64,000 bases of DNA from Pterobdella sp. o SKG-2022. Taxonomy: Eukaryota; Annelida; Clitellata; Hirudinida; Piscicolidae. Positions 30,901 through 45,100 of the stretch are shown here, piece after piece. The position numbers were made by a program, and so were the translations under genes. Location of the stretch: assembly GCA_964035795.1 (NCBI GenBank), contig OZ038320.1:12002118-12066117 (forward strand), given 5' to 3'. A model generated the notes under the pieces. That model searched no databases. It was given only the letters and a program-made list of their open reading frames with translations, and was not told where the DNA came from. Each line of letters starts with the position of its first letter. The first letter of the stretch is position 1.

Positions 30901-33900
30901 AATAATTGAAGTTTTCTTGAACTTGTTTTAAAAAGAAAGATTTTTTTGTATGATAAGAACGTGGAATTGCAAAATTAATAATTCATTTGAGTTTACATGA
31001 GTTCAATACTTAATCTCTGATTCAAAGCTGTAAAATTTACTTCCATTGTTTTAGTAATTTTGTTTGTTGGATGAAAATAAAAGATATCAAAATTCAACTA
31101 TGTAATAAAGGTTCATTAAAAACCCTTAAAGGTACAAAAGTAAATTTAAAAAAAACACTAACCACTTTAAGCATGATGACAAAAAAAGAGAACATTTGAA
31201 ATTTAAGATACCCAGTCGCCCACCTTCTTATATACGTCCAAAAGTGATACACCCAGTCTGTGCTATGTTCATTCAGTGAAATCACACAATTTCATATTGA
31301 TTTTATCTAGTTTTATTCCTTTTAAAATTTTTTGTTATTTTTTATTAATAACGAACAAATAAGCAGTATTTAAGAGGGCTTAAAAAATGGAAATCGTTCA
31401 ATGACTTCTAAAAATTGTTTTCGCATCTTGATAAGTGAAAGTTTATCAGATATGTATATATACGGGTTCAAAATCATCATTTTGTTAAGAAGCATTTTCC
31501 CATTTATATTGAAAAATAGATGAATGGGGTTTTTCAGTTCAATATAGTCTCGGGTTGACAATATGAAGCTTACTTAATATCATTTTTTAACTATTTTTTC
31601 AAACTAATCAGGATTGTGTTCTAGAAACCTCATTCCAATCATTTTCATTCCAAAATCACCAATTAAGAACAATAAATCTGAAAGGTTCTAAATACATCTC
31701 TGAATAAATAAATTGGAGAAATTCGTTTCGAAGCTTTCAAAGTTTTTTGAAACACGGAAAGAACCTTTAAAAAGTGAAATCTCCATAAGATCGACATGTG
31801 AAATTAAAGAACTGTTAAGACGTTTTTAGTGTTGCTTTACAATAAGAAACTTATAATTCCAATTTTTAAACTTGCATTTTTGTTTTTCTATCAAAAAAAA
31901 TCTCAAAAAAGCAATTTTTGATTTTTTTGTAACGTTTACTTAATAGTCAGATAAAATGAGCATAAATGTGACTTATCATTAAGAAGAACATGCACATTGC
32001 TTCAGAAAGCACACGGAATCGAAAAAAATTAACAACTTTTAATTATAAAAACGAAAAAAAATTTCCAAAAAAAAATGAAGAAAAAGATAAGAAATATCTC
32101 ACGAATGAAATAAGGTTTTTTAAATTTAAAATATGTTCAAGGCTAGAGGTCGTGCAGCGTTTATTTTGTCTTCTCGAGAAGTCTCAAATGGACTTTGTTT
32201 TATCGAATTTTGATGAAAAGTTTACTCGAAAAAATAAGAAACTAGAATTTCGAGAAAAATTATTTTTGAAATTAGAAAAAAATTATTTTATTATAGAGGT
32301 TTAGTGTTTATAATCTCCTTTAGCCATCATGAAATTTTTGCAGTCAGGTTTGAATTTTTCTGGGCTTTGACAAGGTTGTTTAACGCCATTTCTATTAGTG
32401 ATAATGTTGCTTATAATATTAGTAACAGTGTTAATAATCAAGTTTTAGGTAAAGTAATAATGCTTGAGAGCAGAATAGTTATAAAAAAATTTTATGTTTG
32501 CACGGAGTTTATTGTATAAGAATGGAGGTTGACCTTATTAGTTGAATCATTTTAACTTCCCAACATGAATGAATTTCTTATAACATTGACGGTTTCTGTG
32601 TCTTAACGACACGATTCGCGTTTGCGAAAAAAGCGCATAGTTTTAAAACGTAAATATATAAAGAAATAAAAATTTGAATTGGAAAAAGAATAAAATGATG
32701 TAAAAAATATTTTAAAACTGACAACAACAATAACATCATTGTGCCGTAAGAGATCACAAACAAACTACAACAGTGCCTACGGAGATGCTGTGACAATGGC
32801 TGGCATGTTGTTTATTGATGGATTAAAAAAACCATCAAACCATCAAACATACACAACACTATCGCCATATTTTTCTCCTCTTTTTCATTCATATTTGTTT
32901 TTATAAATAAAATTTGTCATGTTTATAACAAAATTTTATTCGAATAAAAGTATCAATGTAAAGTCTTCGATAACTTCAACCTTGTCATAAGACTAACAAT
33001 TTTATTTCGTGAGCATAATTAGACTAACAACGCCATGCAACAAAAATTCCGTACAATCAGTTTGAAGGTCTTGATACTTTAGCATCTTTACCATTAATAA
33101 AAGCATTTTTTTTAAATATTCATATAAATGTACTTCTATCCTTCACCATCTTCTCAATTAAGATATGCACACGTCTCTTACTCCTTCCCAACCTTTTAAC
33201 GCCATTTTCAAAGCCAATACCATTATAAGCAGTGTCAATGCTTTCTTAACATTTAATATTTCTGCATTCATACTCATTAGAGTTGAAATTTATAATATTT
33301 GTTATATAAGTTAGATGCGATACATCAAATAGTTTGGAATTTTTTATATGTTTTTTATTTTTCTTATTCATCTGTCTCTTTTATATTAATGAAGAAGGTT
33401 ATCCATTTTGTAGTATAATCCATTTATTTTATCCATTTATCTTGTTGTGCTTTTGATTTCAATCTTTATATTTGGAAAAAAATTGTAGAGATTAAATTAA
33501 GAAGCTTCACGGTCATTTAAAAGAGTCATTAATACTCAATAACAAATAGCATTTTATAATATTCTCAATCAATGGAAGGCAGGAAACGTGGAGATGTAGA
33601 AATGACAAAAATGCTGGATTGACAAGGTATGCAAATATTACTATTTTCTTGATGCTCTACAAAAGATTTCCAGACTTTTTTGAAACTTTTGCATCAGATT
33701 TAGAGAATTCAAATAGATTATTTTAATGTGAAATCAATAAAAATTGTTTCAGCTTTCATCTTGAACTATAACATACCATTATAAGATTATTGTTTTTAAA
33801 TCTTTGCTTATCGTTTTTAATAAATAATGAGCCTGGTCACATACATATTTTTAATCTTTTCAGACTAATTTTTGCCATTATCAGATTCATGTTGAGCGTT

Positions 33901-36175
33901 TTGAGCGTTGGTGGACGGTAATAAAGAAAAAATAAACTTTTTATAGTTAGGGTTGTTATGTTTATAAAGTAACTTTGATTTTATTATTATGAGATAAGAG
34001 AGTCATACTCATGATTGCGCTTACTTCGTGCGTATGAGGGACCTTATCTTCAAATCAAAATGGCGATCAAAGAAATAAATAGAAAAGAATATTAAAGCAA
34101 CCAAAAAAACATGTAAACATATAAAAAGTGGAACAACGGCAAAAATGAAATAAAGTATTAAATATCATAAAAAGGAGAATATTCTAGATGATAAATAAGA
34201 CAAAATGGGCATGTTATAGAGAAAAGGAATATAGAAAAACAAGATTAGGAAGAATAATTAGAAGTGTGATGTGAGGCAAAATCTATTTGCTTTTGCTATT
34301 ATTTTCTTTCTCTTCAGCAATTCCTACGCGTGTGTAGCTTTATTATTTCAATGTTGCTTTTTAAAAATTTAAATTTATTTGTTTCTTCATTTGAAGTTTT
34401 TAAACGAAACGTAATCATTGTGCTTCTAGTTAATAGCTTTTGGATTAGTTTAATTTGATTAATTAGTCCATTTCTTCATTCCTCAACAAAGTCTTTTTAA
34501 ACATAAAATTTTATTGATTTGGCATCAATCGAGGCTATATAACTTTTGAAGCAATGAAAGGTGACTAAAACATCCTTCAAAACAAACCTTTTCTAAGCAT
34601 AACTTAATGAAAACCATCAAAAATTGTTTTGGTTTTTTTTGTCTAATTCTATAAATCTCTGAAACTTTAAGCTCTAAAGTGTTCATTATCACTTAAATCC
34701 TTCTCATTTTGCCACAGACGTGACACAGGCAATATAAAATTTTATCACGCATAATACTACAGTGTAAATTAGAGAAGCTTTCAATTTTATCTGAATTTAT
34801 CAAAGCTACTAGAGGTTTTGGACGAGTTTTTGAATCAGACTTATGGCTTTGCACTTTATTTTGTTCACAATAACTTGTTGCTTGCTAACGGTTTTGATTC
34901 AACAAAAATGTATACAGCTCTTTGCTTAAATTTGATGATTAAATTTGTTAATCGCGTTTGTTATATTTGCCTAAATTAAACAAAACACAAAAAAAATTGA
35001 AAAAAAACTATTATTTTGAATTGAATTAAAAAGTCTTGTTGAAAATAATCCAAAAAAAGAAAAACATGAAACTAGCGATTAATGTCATTAGAGCAATGAA
35101 TCATGAGAAATGCCAACATAGACAAAAACAATCATACGTAAAACCTGATTTCTACCCTGATCAAACGTTTTTGAGTTTTTTCTTGTTGTTTTGTATTTTT
35201 GGTTTAAAAAAATTTTTTTTTAAATAATATATAATTTATTAAAAAATAATAACTAACTAGTAAAAAATAAATAACCAGGATTAAGTAATTTATTGTTGCA
35301 TACATATCTTTCAAAATATTTAATACACAATCAAAGCTGAAAATATCTTTTTAGCAAATAGTATTAAAGTATCATAAAAAAATATTTAAAATACTTTCAT
35401 TCTATAGAGGGCGTTTTTGTTTTTAATGTTAGACACAACAAAATTTTTGATAAAATTGAAAATTTACTTTTCTTACAAACGTTTTCATGAACTTTAAACG
35501 TGATGGAATAACTAAAAAAAAAATAATAACTCAAAATAATGTATGCGAAACTGCACAAAACACAGCTTATAGAAAAGCTGGTAATTAAGTTATTCAACAA
35601 ATCAATATTGCCAAACTTCAAGTTTCACATTGAAACATTCACAGCCTGATGAGATAATTGTAATATTTTCAAAATCAATAATCAGCCCATAATGAACCTA
35701 AAAACAAGGCTTCAGTGATCGTGGTAGTACTATCAGGTAGAATTATGTTTGACTATTCACATCAACTGTTTCTCTTGTTCAATAACGTTCTTTTGTGTGA
35801 AAAAAACTTCTTGGCTAATTTTAAAGAACCAATTTTTTTTTGATTTATTTAAATTCTGTGTTTTTGATACTTCAAAAGGGAATAATAAATCGTAAAAGAC
35901 GTCGCTTTATCGTTCGAAAAAATGAGACAGTAATGGATTATGAAGCCATAAAAAGACGAGAGAGTTAATTAGAAGCACTGAAAAAAACAATACTTTTATA
36001 CAACGTCTCAAAATGTAAATTCTTTTGAAAATTTCGCATGAGACAATCATTGAAAAACTTTTGTTATTTTCGAAGCATTTTCTCACTTCGTTTTTGAGTT
36101 CAGAAAAAAATTTTTAAATAACTCTGAGTAAAAACAATAAAGAAATTCTCAAGTATGGCGTTGTCAAGCTGTCTG
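28000..36175. other. Non-coding remainder of contig B
   Basis: About 8 kb of AT-rich sequence. On the minus strand it lies 5' of the presumed first tetraspanin exon, so promoter elements are expected here, but none can be placed. Open frames such as 28168-28392 (+), 31285-31094 (-) and the Lys-rich 31990-32304 (+) lack splice context and family features. Confidence 0.4.
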
Positions 36176-36375
36176 NNNNNNNNNNNNNNNNNNNNNNNNN
36201 NNNNNNNNNNNNNNNNNNNNNNNNNNNNNNNNNNNNNNNNNNNNNNNNNNNNNNNNNNNNNNNNNNNNNNNNNNNNNNNNNNNNNNNNNNNNNNNNNNNN
36301 NNNNNNNNNNNNNNNNNNNNNNNNNNNNNNNNNNNNNNNNNNNNNNNNNNNNNNNNNNNNNNNNNNNNNNNNNNN
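36176..36375. other. Assembly gap, 200 N (contig B/C join)
   Basis: The second fixed-size N run. It separates contig B, with minus-strand tetraspanin exons, from contig C, with plus-strand exons of what appears to be the same gene. Confidence 0.95.
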
Positions 36376-39300
36376 ATTTGAGACTTTGATTGAAGCATGT
36401 TCAGAAATGAAAGCACCGCACCAAGCAAAGCGTAACTTGGCCTAAGGCCGAATATAAAGTCGCTGCATATTCTTTATTATTGATAACATCCGCCGTGTGC
36501 GTGGAAGTGTTTTAGTGACGGTTGTCAAAAGATATTTCAAGTATTTTAGTGTATTATAAACCTGAATGAAAGCAATGTTGGCGTGTACATTGATTTGAAA
36601 CAGAGGTCAGAATTCAAGTGGCATCAGGATCAAAGCGACTCGGTGATGTTTTTACGCCCAATGAAATGTTGTATATGAAAACATTTTCTTTGCAATAGTT
36701 CCACTTTTGAATATATTGCATGATTTAAACGATTATGTATGGGCTTAGAAGTTAAATTTGGAACAACCGAAAATTTAAATTAATTACAATAACAACTTGT
36801 CCCATTTGGAATATTAAAATTAATTCTAAAATATACTACTAAAATGAACTTAAATTCACTAAAAGCAATTTTAATTATAAAATAAATTAAATATTGAGAG
36901 AAATGAGAATGATGTACGTAGTTCAAAGTCTCAAGCATGCTTGCAACTTCAATCCTAACGAACTTTCACCTGCTCCAATGTTATTAAGCAGAGAAATTCA
37001 AACGGATAAATGGTTAAAAATTACACTCAATGAAGAGTACTTTTTAATTATAAAATAAACACAAGAATCTCAACGCTTTTTGATTATAAAACTAGAAAAA
37101 AGCATACAGGAACTGGTAAGTTTGACAAGTAATTAGAAACATTATGCAAACATCTGGCCGGTGTAGTATGAGATGTTTATATGTGTACCATTGCAAGCCT
37201 ATAGTGATCTAGGTTGTGTGTTCAAGCATAAATAGAAAGCATTCTTCAACGAGAAATGATTATGTTTTTATGCCAGTTTTTAATTCCATTTCAAATATTC
37301 CTGTTGATAATCTTTTTTGGATGTTTTTTAACTACAGATAATTTTTGGTTCTTTACAAATATTCAAAGGGATCTTTTATTGAGTATATAAATGGTTTATT
37401 AAATGAAAAATAGTAAGTATAAAAAACAACTAAATAATAACAAATAACTAATATTGAATAATAATTTATACATTATATAGATTATCGAATAGAATCAGAA
37501 AAAATCTATAATTCTGCATATGCTTTTATACGTATGTTTTATGAGATTTTGTTGGCCATGTGATTATAAATATAATGTTAGTGAGTTATGCTTTTAAACG
37601 CAAGATGTGCATAAAGATTGCAATGAATCAAAGTGGGTCTTCGCAGTTTTGCTTTCAATTAAACTGCTCTTTTTATATTAATGCTTTCAAGTCGACATTT
37701 GAGATAATACTGTAATCCTTCTATATTATCGTTATTACTTATCTATTGTGTTTCTATTATTTTCGGTAATTTTGCTTATTTTTATTTTTTATTGTTTATT
37801 TTAATGGTTTTTGTTAGTAACGCTTTTTTAAAAATTTTATTCTTATTAATGAAGTTTACTTAAAAATTGGTTTAAAAATTTTTAACATTATGATTCCAAG
37901 TTGTTGTAAAGTTTTCAAACTTCTTGTTACAGATGATTTATTATTGTTATTAATGCTTGTGACACCCATAGCAAAGCCGTAGATATTTCTCTTCATTTTT
38001 GGTGTGGTCCAGTTTTGCAGGGTTCTTCAAATGGACTTGATGTTTCTGGGATCTGCCGCTTCAGTCTGTTCTTTGAAACTGCCTCGTTTTATTTTTTTCT
38101 GGTATCCAATAACACACTTTTTTGGCCGAGAACTTTACTCTTCACAATATTGTTTACGAGGAAACTTATTCTTCCCTTATGATGCTAACCGAGTCTTTTT
38201 GTTGAACAAAATAAAAAGAAGTATATGGTTCGAAATGAAACGGAACAAAAAAATACTTAGAATGTTTCTAAAACTCCATTCATGGCAGACTGGTACTTCT
38301 GCTCTGCAATTGTCCAACATAGAGATTTATATTGAAGAAAAGTGAGAAAGCAATTCTTGTACAGTTTGATCCTGGTGTTGACGGGTTATTGAAAAAACTT
38401 CAAGGTTATGCATCATTTGCTTTCCAAATTTTTTTTATTCATTTATTTTGGATTAAGTTTTTAAGTAACTGTTTCCCTTGCTATACTACTTTATCTACTT
38501 TGAGCATTTCAGGGTTTAAGTTTTTAAATTCGGTTATATTTTATAATGAAATAATTTTTTAATTGTTGGTGATTCAACGTCGAAGCATGTGGCTGCAGAG
38601 CCAATGCTTTTCTGTTGAAGTGGTGGTTGTTCCAGTATTTTTTCAAATTTTTTGCCTTAAGCTTTTGCAGTTGTTTCTTTTGTAAGAAATTATTATTGCT
38701 TGTTTTTGATAAATAAATATAACTTATTGCAATGCTTCTAGCTTACAAGTCTGAAAATAATGTAGATTCGTCCAAGTTCTCCTTTTGTCGCTGCCTTTAC
38801 TTTTCTTCTGCGAGATGATCTGCAAGAAAACGTCCATCGATCTACACCATCATTTTTTATTTATTTTTTAGATTTTTTTTATTTTTGTCTAAACTTATTT
38901 TGTTATTTTATTTCAATTTTTTCCTGTTTTTCCTTATTGGCTTACTCATTGTTCACACATGATCCATTTATCCATCATGTTTTTTTAACTAAAAGAATAA
39001 TTCAAAGATTTTTCTTTTTTATGATACTATCTTTGTGTATACCTTGCTAATTTTTTTACCATTTCTTTTCTATCTCCAGCGTTTAAAAGCGTTTTCAGAT
39101 TGTTTTTATTGTTTTAGCTTTACTATTGCAATTAACACACTTTTGTTTCATTCTCATCCTAATAAATCTGCTTTTCAAGCTTTTTGTTATAGCATATGTT
39201 TTTATTTGAAATGGGTCGTTTTAAGAGAAGCCTTTCTTCAGCCGGTTAACTCGCAGGGTTACCCAACCAAACGAGGAAATTCACTTGGTGGTCTAACGAT

Positions 39301-42157
39301 TTGATCATTTGAAGATCCTTTATTGGTTGACTTAATTTTAAAATGAATCTTTTTTTTCAGGTTTTTTGTGATGGTATTTTTAAATCATTCTTCACAGTCA
39401 TTTATTTAACAGTGAAAAATGGCTTACAATACCATTCTCCTACTTTAATGTTATAAACAAGAAATTAAACTAAAGACAAAAGTTGAAGTACAAAAAAACT
39501 CGGAATTTAAATTGGAATTAATTATAAGAAATTTTTAAATAAATAAAAAAATGTGAAGTGAAAAAGAGTTTGAAGGAGCAATTGAAAGAAAATCTAAGTG
39601 AGGGAACAAGAGGAGCATTCCTGCATGCCTCTGATCGATGGCACGTGCATTATTGTCGTTGTTGTTCACGTTGACAGTGAGATGGTTTCGTGATAGGGGG
39701 AGATCAGTATTTAAAACTGAGTTTTAGTATATACTGTTAAACTTTATTGTTTTTATAATTAAATTTTATTATTATTATTATTTATTTTTTATTCATTCTT
39801 TTTAATTTTTATTTTTATTGTTATTGTGGTTATTTCTTGAACTCTAAAGTAACTTTTCATCCAAGCTTTTTATATTTTTCAAAATCTTGATTATTTTTTT
39901 CAGTATAAAGTTGAGTTTTAATTTATAAAGGAATCCATCAGATATCACTTTGAGACGAGTTAAAATTGTTAGCGCTGAGTCAGTAGTATTCATGAGGGGA
40001 GGAGAGGGTCAGGAGTTGGAATAGGTTTTAAAGCGTAAGTTAACACAAGAACTTCATGTTTCGGCGTTGTTATGGAATAATCTTTATTCCGATTCTATCT
40101 TATAAGTAGTTTAAATAAGGATATTTAGAAAAGTTTATCAAGGTTCAATAAAAAAACGTTTTACATAAATTTGTTGTAAAAAATATCGAGGTTTTGCTTA
40201 GAACTAATTGCATAAAAAATGGAAATATACTTCTTTGAGTAAGGTTTTACAAATAGCTAAAATTTTTAAAAATATTTTTCAAAACTATTTATTTACTATG
40301 GTTTCACAATATTTGACTTGAAATATATTTATTTAATTTTTAAAAAGAAAATTAAGTTTTGCATTCAATATTAAAAATTAAAAAAACAGTTATTGACAAA
40401 ACATCAAAAACATTCAATTTTGTGACAGAAACGAATTATTGATAACATACATTATTAATGCATGAAAAGTTAATCATTTCAAAGTTTATTATTTCATTTT
40501 AATAATGTGAAAACTGAAAAATTAAAAGCAACTTAAAACGGCCTTGGTGATGTTTGCAATAAAAGATTCAGTGTTGCATGTATTTATTACTGACCACTGT
40601 GTGCATCAGAAGGTAGATAGCGTTACTAAAAAAAATAGCTCTATGAACGTGTTTAATTTTTTTTGGTATTTTAAGAAAAATTTAATTACTAAATTAAATT
40701 TAATATAAGTTTAATAACTTAATTATTTCATTGATAGAAAAAAAATGAGAATAAAAAACACTGAAATATAAAACAAATAGAATTATTAAATTAGAAAATC
40801 ATTAGAGATGTTACTTGAAATGAACGTTCACAAATGCTATCACATAATAAATTCAATAAATGTATCTAGTGATTGTTTGCAACACCATGTACGCAATACA
40901 AAGGTGAAATAAATGGAAAACAATTGAATTTGCTTGACTGATGCATCAATGTATAGACATCAACGTGCTTTGCTGAAAATCCGATTGATAGCTCTTGAAA
41001 GAGAAAAAATTTCTCTTTAAGAACAACGTTGATTAAAGTTTCAAACTTCAATATCTTGACACATGTTTCAAAGTATGATGTGTGCGTTTATGTTCGCTTA
41101 TTTCTTCTATAACGTCCACCTAGTTGAATTTTAATAGGATCTCTGAATATCATATGTCTACTTGTTCAGGGAAAATTTAAGTTTTGACATGTTGTCTTTT
41201 TCAAAATATTTCTAACTTTAAGCTGGTTTTCTCTTCAGAGAATTTGATTTAAAATGTATTTCAATATTAAAATTGTGTTTGAAGTCTAGCTTATGTTATT
41301 GCCCTATTCAAGTTTTTATTAAATCTTACCAAACGAGCCTTGATTAATGGGGCGTATGTAGCCTAAACAACAGTGTGAAAAATTGAAAATCGATAAAAAC
41401 TTAAAATTGAGTTTCACGTTCCAATTCCATTATTAATCATTCCGACGAATATTAAAACTGTATTAAAAAATTTAAACAAGTCTCAATAAATAGTTTAAAT
41501 TTATCATTAATAAATATTTAAAACAGTGAGTTTGAATCCGAGCATTGAGTTTTCACTTTAAAATGATTTAAATATAAAATCCAGAAACAAAACGTTTGTT
41601 ACTAATTCTAAATGATAAGTTTTATACCTTCAAGTCTTAAGCAAAATTACACAAAGCTTCTTTACTCAATGATAAGCATGAGATAAATCTAACGTCCATT
41701 ATGGTCTTTTCAACATTTTATTGGAGAAATCATAATATTCCAGGAAATTTTTTATTCTTTTTTGATTACTAAACCGTCCAAAAACATTCCAAACCATGAA
41801 TCAATTACTATCGATTTTCTTTCATTGTATACAACCAATATCAATAGGTCTGTGAAAGTGCTTAAAAATTACTTTTAAATTATTTTTTCATACAAAATAC
41901 TCAATTGATAGGAGCATGAAGTATTGTTAATACAGCAATATGAAGTGTGAAATCCCATAAAGCTCATTTGCTTTGATACATCAGAAGCAGCCCTCAATAA
42001 CCTGTTCAAATCCCATCACAGGTAATCAGTTGTGTTGTAATCACATTGGCATTATCTCTACAAATCAAACGCTACCAACAACAGCACCACTTCTACCTTC
42101 CATTCTTTCACCCCCAACAATCGAACCAACCAACCAGCCCACCACAACCATCATTAG
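36376..42157. other. Non-coding part of contig C, probable large tetraspanin intron
   Basis: No supportable exon is seen in this 5.8-kb AT-rich stretch. In the reordered gene it is the intron between the EC1 exon (26200-26114) and the TM2 exon (42158-42297). Long T-rich open frames at 38004-38345 and 39035-39304 look like composition effects. Confidence 0.45.
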
Positions 42158-45100
42158 CTCCTTCATCTATTGCGGGAGATTTGATATTCACACCGTTTGA
42201 CCACTACCCTATACTTATAATATCCACTATTGTTTTCATCATCACTTTCTTGGGATGTTGTGGAGCTTGCGTTGACAGCGCTTTCTTCCTTTGCCTCGTG
42301 AGCTTCAGATTACTTGACTATTTATTTTTTTGGTGTTTAGATGAATTATTAAATTTTAAATTAGATTCCTTTAAAAAGAATATTGAAACAAAATTTTTTA
42401 GGTAAGGCCATGCTTGGCGAAAACTATAGCTTAAGTGTCAATAAATGTATTAAAATTCCTCAAATTGATGTCCTATAAATAAAAATAAGAAAAAATTTTT
42501 TTAGCGCTATTTAAAAAATTGTTCAACATTGTATTTCAATGAAACGGGTGGTTGCTTCTAACGAGTTCACAATTATTCTGCCGCTACAGTTTGTTATTAA
42601 TTTTTAATATTACTTCTATTTCATTCCTGTTTTATTGGCATTAATCAAACAGCATTTATGAAGTTGAGTGCATTTTAATTGGATTGATTAATTTTTTACT
42701 GAATAATTGAAAAAATTCTATCTTGAATGAATTTTAAGAGCTTTTTGAGTAGCTTTCATAAACACGAATATATCTAAAAATATTCAAATTTTATTGAGTT
42801 TTTCCAACTTCAAGTCATTAAATTCTCAAATTTTTAGAAAATTTTACTACATTTTCACCAATTCAAACAACTTCAAAATATTAAAATTCCGGAAAATGTA
42901 ATGCATTTACATTTTGTTCAACCCATCCAGTATTCTCTCCTACTGTGTGTAGTTTTTGTAGTCGAAGTTGTCTTCCTCATTCTGGCGTGTGTCTTTAGCT
43001 CCAAGGTAATCTTGCACTTGTTAATGTTGTGGTTTCCATCTATTTCTTTATTATTGTCAAGATGTGCTTGTATAAATTGAGACTTTGATTGCTAAAAAAT
43101 TTGTAAATTAACCAAAAATGAATTTTTCGATTTAAAATCGATATATTATATAAGTATCAAATTAATGGGAATTATTAAAAATATGCTTTATTACTTGTTG
43201 TCATCTGAGGTATCAATGATGAGGAATAATATACGAAAAACAATGGTAAAATTAAAAATTCAATTTTTTATATTTCTCAATAGTATAAGTTCCGATGCAC
43301 TCTGAAGCATTATTCATTGCTAGGCAAATATGTTTTGTCTTATCACCTTTTTATTTACTGGCTCTTTTTCATTGTTCGCTACAAAAACATCAATAGAATA
43401 AATAAAAAATTTTCTCCTATTAAATGCTTTTGAATTTGTTATACATTTATGCGTGCGTGTTACTTTTAGAAGTTTTTCTGCATAAAAAATGTATTTCCAT
43501 AAGTTGAATAATTCAAGTGAAAAATTTCTATGGAAATACATTTATATAACTTATTTTATAAAATTGTACAGAATTGATTATACCGAAGCGTTTTTTAGTC
43601 GCATCAATTCTCTCCCAGTATGTTGTGTTCATCGAAATTTTTAGATAAAATTTTCGAATCAATCTGAAACTTTATGAAAAACCAGCAAACAGTTTCGTGG
43701 TTTTTCTGATGTTTTGAAACGATTGTTTGAAAATTTCTCGTTCATTTTTTCACATGCTCCCTGAGTTTGTTTTAAAAGTTGTCTCGTTTGACATTTTGTA
43801 ACTCGAAATATTTAATAAAGAAGTGAGCTTCGAAAATAATTTAAATGAAAACTTTGTGAAATCCTATTTTCGAAAATTACTAAATTTATAAAATTTCTAA
43901 GCCAAGCGTTTTGTGAAAATTTGCTTCAATAAGGTTGCTTAGATACATGAGATCTCACTTACATCCTAGAACAATGAAAGTTTAGACTTAACTTCCCTTA
44001 CAACATCAGACATTTTCAAAAAGTGAAATTTATTCGAGAAAAAACAACCCTACGAATCCTTAAAACATCACTTTCTTTTTAAAACTATTCTTGATGAAAC
44101 AACGTAAGATCTATCGCATACATTACAATTTATAACACCTAAAAAGATTATTTTTCAATTAGAAAGTGAATTAAAATAAGGTTTTGTAACGTTAAAGCAC
44201 CATTATCAAAAATACTCACACACTTATCTCACAGGCCCTTATCATCGATATATGTATAAGATTAACAAATCTTTAAGAATTACGGCTTTGTATCATTTAA
44301 ATCAGAGGAGTTTTTAAAAATAATGCCAAAAGTGTAAGTAAATCGGTTTAGAAAGTGGAAAATAAAAGAATAAAAAGCTAGAATTTATACATCTCAATTT
44401 AAAAAGTGTTAAATTCACAGATCTCGTCAATATATATCTGTTGTATAAAAGAAAAATTTATTTAAAAAGTATTTTCGCAAGTTTAAAAACAATTAGTAGC
44501 TTACTTTGAAATAAAAACTGTATCGGAAATCCAAAAGCAGATTCAGAACTATGAAAAAATCCATACAAAAAGAATAATTCTAATAAAAACAAAATGAAAA
44601 AATCAAGGGATTAGGAGAGTGAGATGTTTATTTGAAACACTCACACGTCAAGTCAACGTCCTTTTGTGGCGAATTCTTGCATGCTCCAAAAATTAATAGC
44701 CATTTATTATTTTAAAATCTCAAAATCTTTTTATTTGTTTTTTATGACAGTTTTTTACATTATGGTTACATGTATGTTGATGAACTGGAGTTTTTTTCTG
44801 AGATTTTGTAACTCATTATGTTCAATTTTGGAGCCAATTTATCTTTACCCTTTTAAATCTCTGAAGGATTGGACATGTATACGAATTTAGTTATTACTGG
44901 CTTTCTCTATTAGAACTTAATAAAAGAGGCATCAGGGAAAAATAAAAAAAAAGATGTGAATAAAAAACAAAATTAAATTGCAAGTTTTATTAAGGCATCT
45001 AGATACAACTTATTTAATGAGTCCGTTATGTGGGGACATTTTGGTTTTTTAACATTCATATATTATTCAGTGTATAAATGGTTTTGAAACAGTTTTTATG

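Noticed and set aside
31094..31285. Minus-strand frame with a Trp/Tyr-rich start and hydrophobic stretch, considered as a tetraspanin exon
   Set aside because: No tetraspanin cysteine motif, and no acceptor with a pyrimidine tract in the needed phase.
31990..32304. 104-codon Lys-rich frame
   Set aside because: Follows from an A-rich stretch; no homology features, no acceptor or donor that would place it in a gene.
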